From positions 3,692,001 to 3,756,000 of the forward strand of contig JAKCOZ010000005.1 of assembly GCA_022605955.1 (NCBI GenBank): a DNA stretch of 64,000 nucleotides. Reading direction: 5' to 3'. Source of the stretch: Rallus limicola (taxonomy: Eukaryota; Chordata; Aves; Gruiformes; Rallidae). The notes beneath the pieces are model-generated. The model saw only the letters and a list, made by a program, of their open reading frames with translations. It was not told where the DNA came from and made no database searches. Both the position numbers and the translations under genes were made by a program. Of this stretch, positions 62,091 to 64,000 are shown piece after piece; position 1 is the stretch's first letter; every line of letters begins with the position of its first letter.

Positions 62091-64000
62091 TTAACTCAGT
62101 ATTAGTGAAGATAGAGCATGAGGAGATAGAGGTTGCTTTCATGGGTATCTATACAGGTGGGTACAGCTTCAAAGTTCACCACAACTCCTCATGTCTACAA
62201 TGAAGCCTGTAATCCCTAAAATTATTTAGCCCTGCTGTTGCCCAATCCAGCTCGACAAGACTGGAAGGGTATCCTGTCTGCTGGTGCTTGCTTCTGCTTT
62301 TCCCTGTACCATATACAAATGGACAAAAGAAAGCTTAGCTTTTATTTTTTAATCATTTTGCTTTCCAAGGCTTCATATAAGCGAGATATCACACATCGTA
62401 ACCATTCAGTTAACCAGCATTTTTATTAAGTATCTATTAACTTATATCAATTCCATGTTCTCTAATGGACACAGTAATTTCCTTGCTTCGAGCTATTATT
62501 TGTCATACACTTCTCTACATGCATGTGTGTATTAGAGTCAGAGAGAGAGAGAGAGAAAGAGATGGGGGTTAACAGAGAGGAGAAACAGCCCGGAAAGTGG
62601 GGGTCACTGAATAAAAGTGGAAACGGAGCTGCAGAATTATAGGCACAGCTCACAGTGACACCTAGAGTCAATCCTGCCTAATACTTCCCCATTGGAAATC
62701 CTTGCTATCTGTCTCTTCCTCTCCTGTTCTATAAAAACTTTGCTTATGGCCGCAACTGACGTTTCTGTGCTGTCACTCTACCTCCAGCTTAATTTTGAAA
62801 AAAAAAACCAAAACCAACACACAAAAGCAAAGACATCCCACTTCAGGAAAAAAGTCCCAGATGTTTTCAATAAGGCCAGGAAAACCTGGAGATTGCCAAC
62901 ACAAACCACTTTTTAAAAACAAAAAAGAACATTTTTAAGATTTGGAAAAGAAACATGGGAATTCAGCATAGAGGTAACCCTGAAGCAGACAGACATTTAT
63001 TAATTTCCTCATTAAAAAATCCTCCTAATCTAGCCATATGTGAAGCTTCTTAAAGTGCCATCTGCACATGCTAAATAGGAGCCCTTGAGAGTTGGGTTGC
63101 TCAAGTCTGAAGGCTCTGCATGAGCTTGGACACCCACAGGCATGAGATCCAAATAACTGGCAGGGGATGTAGCCCACCTCCCGGACCCAAAGGACATCCC
63201 GCATCCTCACCTCTCCCCTTCTTACCACTGCTGGCAATTCCCATTGGATACCTACAAAAGTAGGTTATGTGGATATTCTTGATTCTGATGTTTCCCATCT
63301 TTGAAGTTCATCTTGCAAACTAACCATGCCTTAAGTATTTGTGTGCAGGTGTACATGACACCAAAGCCTTGCCCAGAAATAAAGCTGTTAATATTCTTGA
63401 TTACAACTGATTAAAAAAAGGAGACTCTGATGTTCAAGTTGTTATCCAGAAAAAGGGTACAATCAAATATAAACACGAGTGACAGCAAGTAATTTGATCA
63501 ACTCTTCTGACCACTGAGACATTATGCAAGCCTTAGTGTCTAAGAAAGGCAGTGTCTTTTGTCCCTTTGACTTTGAATGTCTGATTAAGTGGAAGAAATT
63601 CATCTAATTAAGATATCCAGAGGATCATATTCAGCTTTTTGTGATTTATTGCAGAATTTTAAAAGTTAACTTTGTTTTACTGTGACTTTTATATATTAAA
63701 ATTCAGAACCATCTGCACAGACTTTATCCATGCATATTTCAAACTGTGGAAGAGCTCAAGTTTGAATTAGTGCTGATGTGTGGACATTGTTCATCATTAA
63801 CACACTGTACGTGTGCCCAGAAGAAAGGTCAAGGGATCCTGAGACATAAAAACTCCCAATTGACACCTGCTACAGAATAATGATATTGTGCCAAGCCAAA
63901 TTTGAATACCTGTTTGTGAAAGGGGTAGCTAGTAGAAAGGGAGAAAGGGGGAGGTACAAGAGGGTAACTTTAAATGATGTCCTTTCTACCCCATGTCTGG
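62091..64000. other. Unassigned non-coding sequence
   Basis: Apart from the (GA)n run near 62541, no repeat or gene was recognised to the end of the window. Confidence 0.5.
62539..62562 (+). repeat. (GA)n microsatellite
   Basis: About seven uninterrupted GA units followed by AAGAGA. Likely length-variable. Confidence 0.85.

Overview
The window looks like avian nuclear DNA, probably from a neoavian (non-galloanserine) bird. The evidence is four CR1 non-LTR retrotransposon fragments on both strands, including 3' ends of the bird-typical 'ATTCTGTGAT' kind, and two solo LTRs of families I recognise as common in Neoaves. Recognisable repeats make up only a small share of the sequence (roughly 5-6 kb of 64 kb), as expected for a bird. 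Two very old amniote repeats are also visible, a MIR-type SINE and an L2-type LINE relic. Species and chromosome cannot be read from the sequence.

I find no convincing host protein-coding gene, rRNA, tRNA or CRISPR array. The longest open frames are about 150 codons and overlap in several frames, about what stop-codon statistics predict for chance in 64 kb. The only clear coding remnants are decayed CR1 and L2 reverse transcriptase pieces. The window is best read as a gene desert or a stretch of one or more very large introns.

Layout: 1-2.5 kb, unassigned; 2.47-2.94 kb, CR1 (+); 5.8-5.9 kb, MIR-like SINE (+); 5.9-15.2 kb, unassigned with short simple repeats and one weak candidate exon on the minus strand; 15.73-16.13 kb, a 400-bp polypurine stretch; 19.6-20.06 kb, AT-rich element-like sequence with two perfect GATA palindromes 31 bp apart; 26.1-27.3 kb, L2 relic (+) followed by a ~1-kb solo LTR (-); 30.6 and 33.0-33.7 kb, old amniote repeat scraps; 35.18 kb, a run of 21 G; 46.4-51.2 kb, the repeat-dense part, with two CR1 copies (-) and a solo ERVL-like LTR (+) flanked by a perfect 5-bp target duplication; 59.6-60.3 kb, CR1 (+); 60.3-64 kb, unassigned with homopolymer runs.

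Between the repeats are several stretches (about 19.6-20.06, 21.0-21.25, 23.65-23.76, 32.1-32.44, 38.03-38.50, 52.08-52.44, 58.44-59.22 and 61.74-62.09 kb) whose texture resembles vertebrate conserved non-coding elements: AT-rich but not simple, with clustered homeodomain, POU octamer, SOX or GATA-like words. This is inference from composition and motifs only; it would fit a regulatory gene desert. I see no clear sign of a new biological system. The observations most worth checking are the paired GATA palindromes, the perfect inverted duplication inside the 48.9-kb CR1, the CpG-dense tandem motif in the 50.8-kb LTR and the candidate regulatory blocks.
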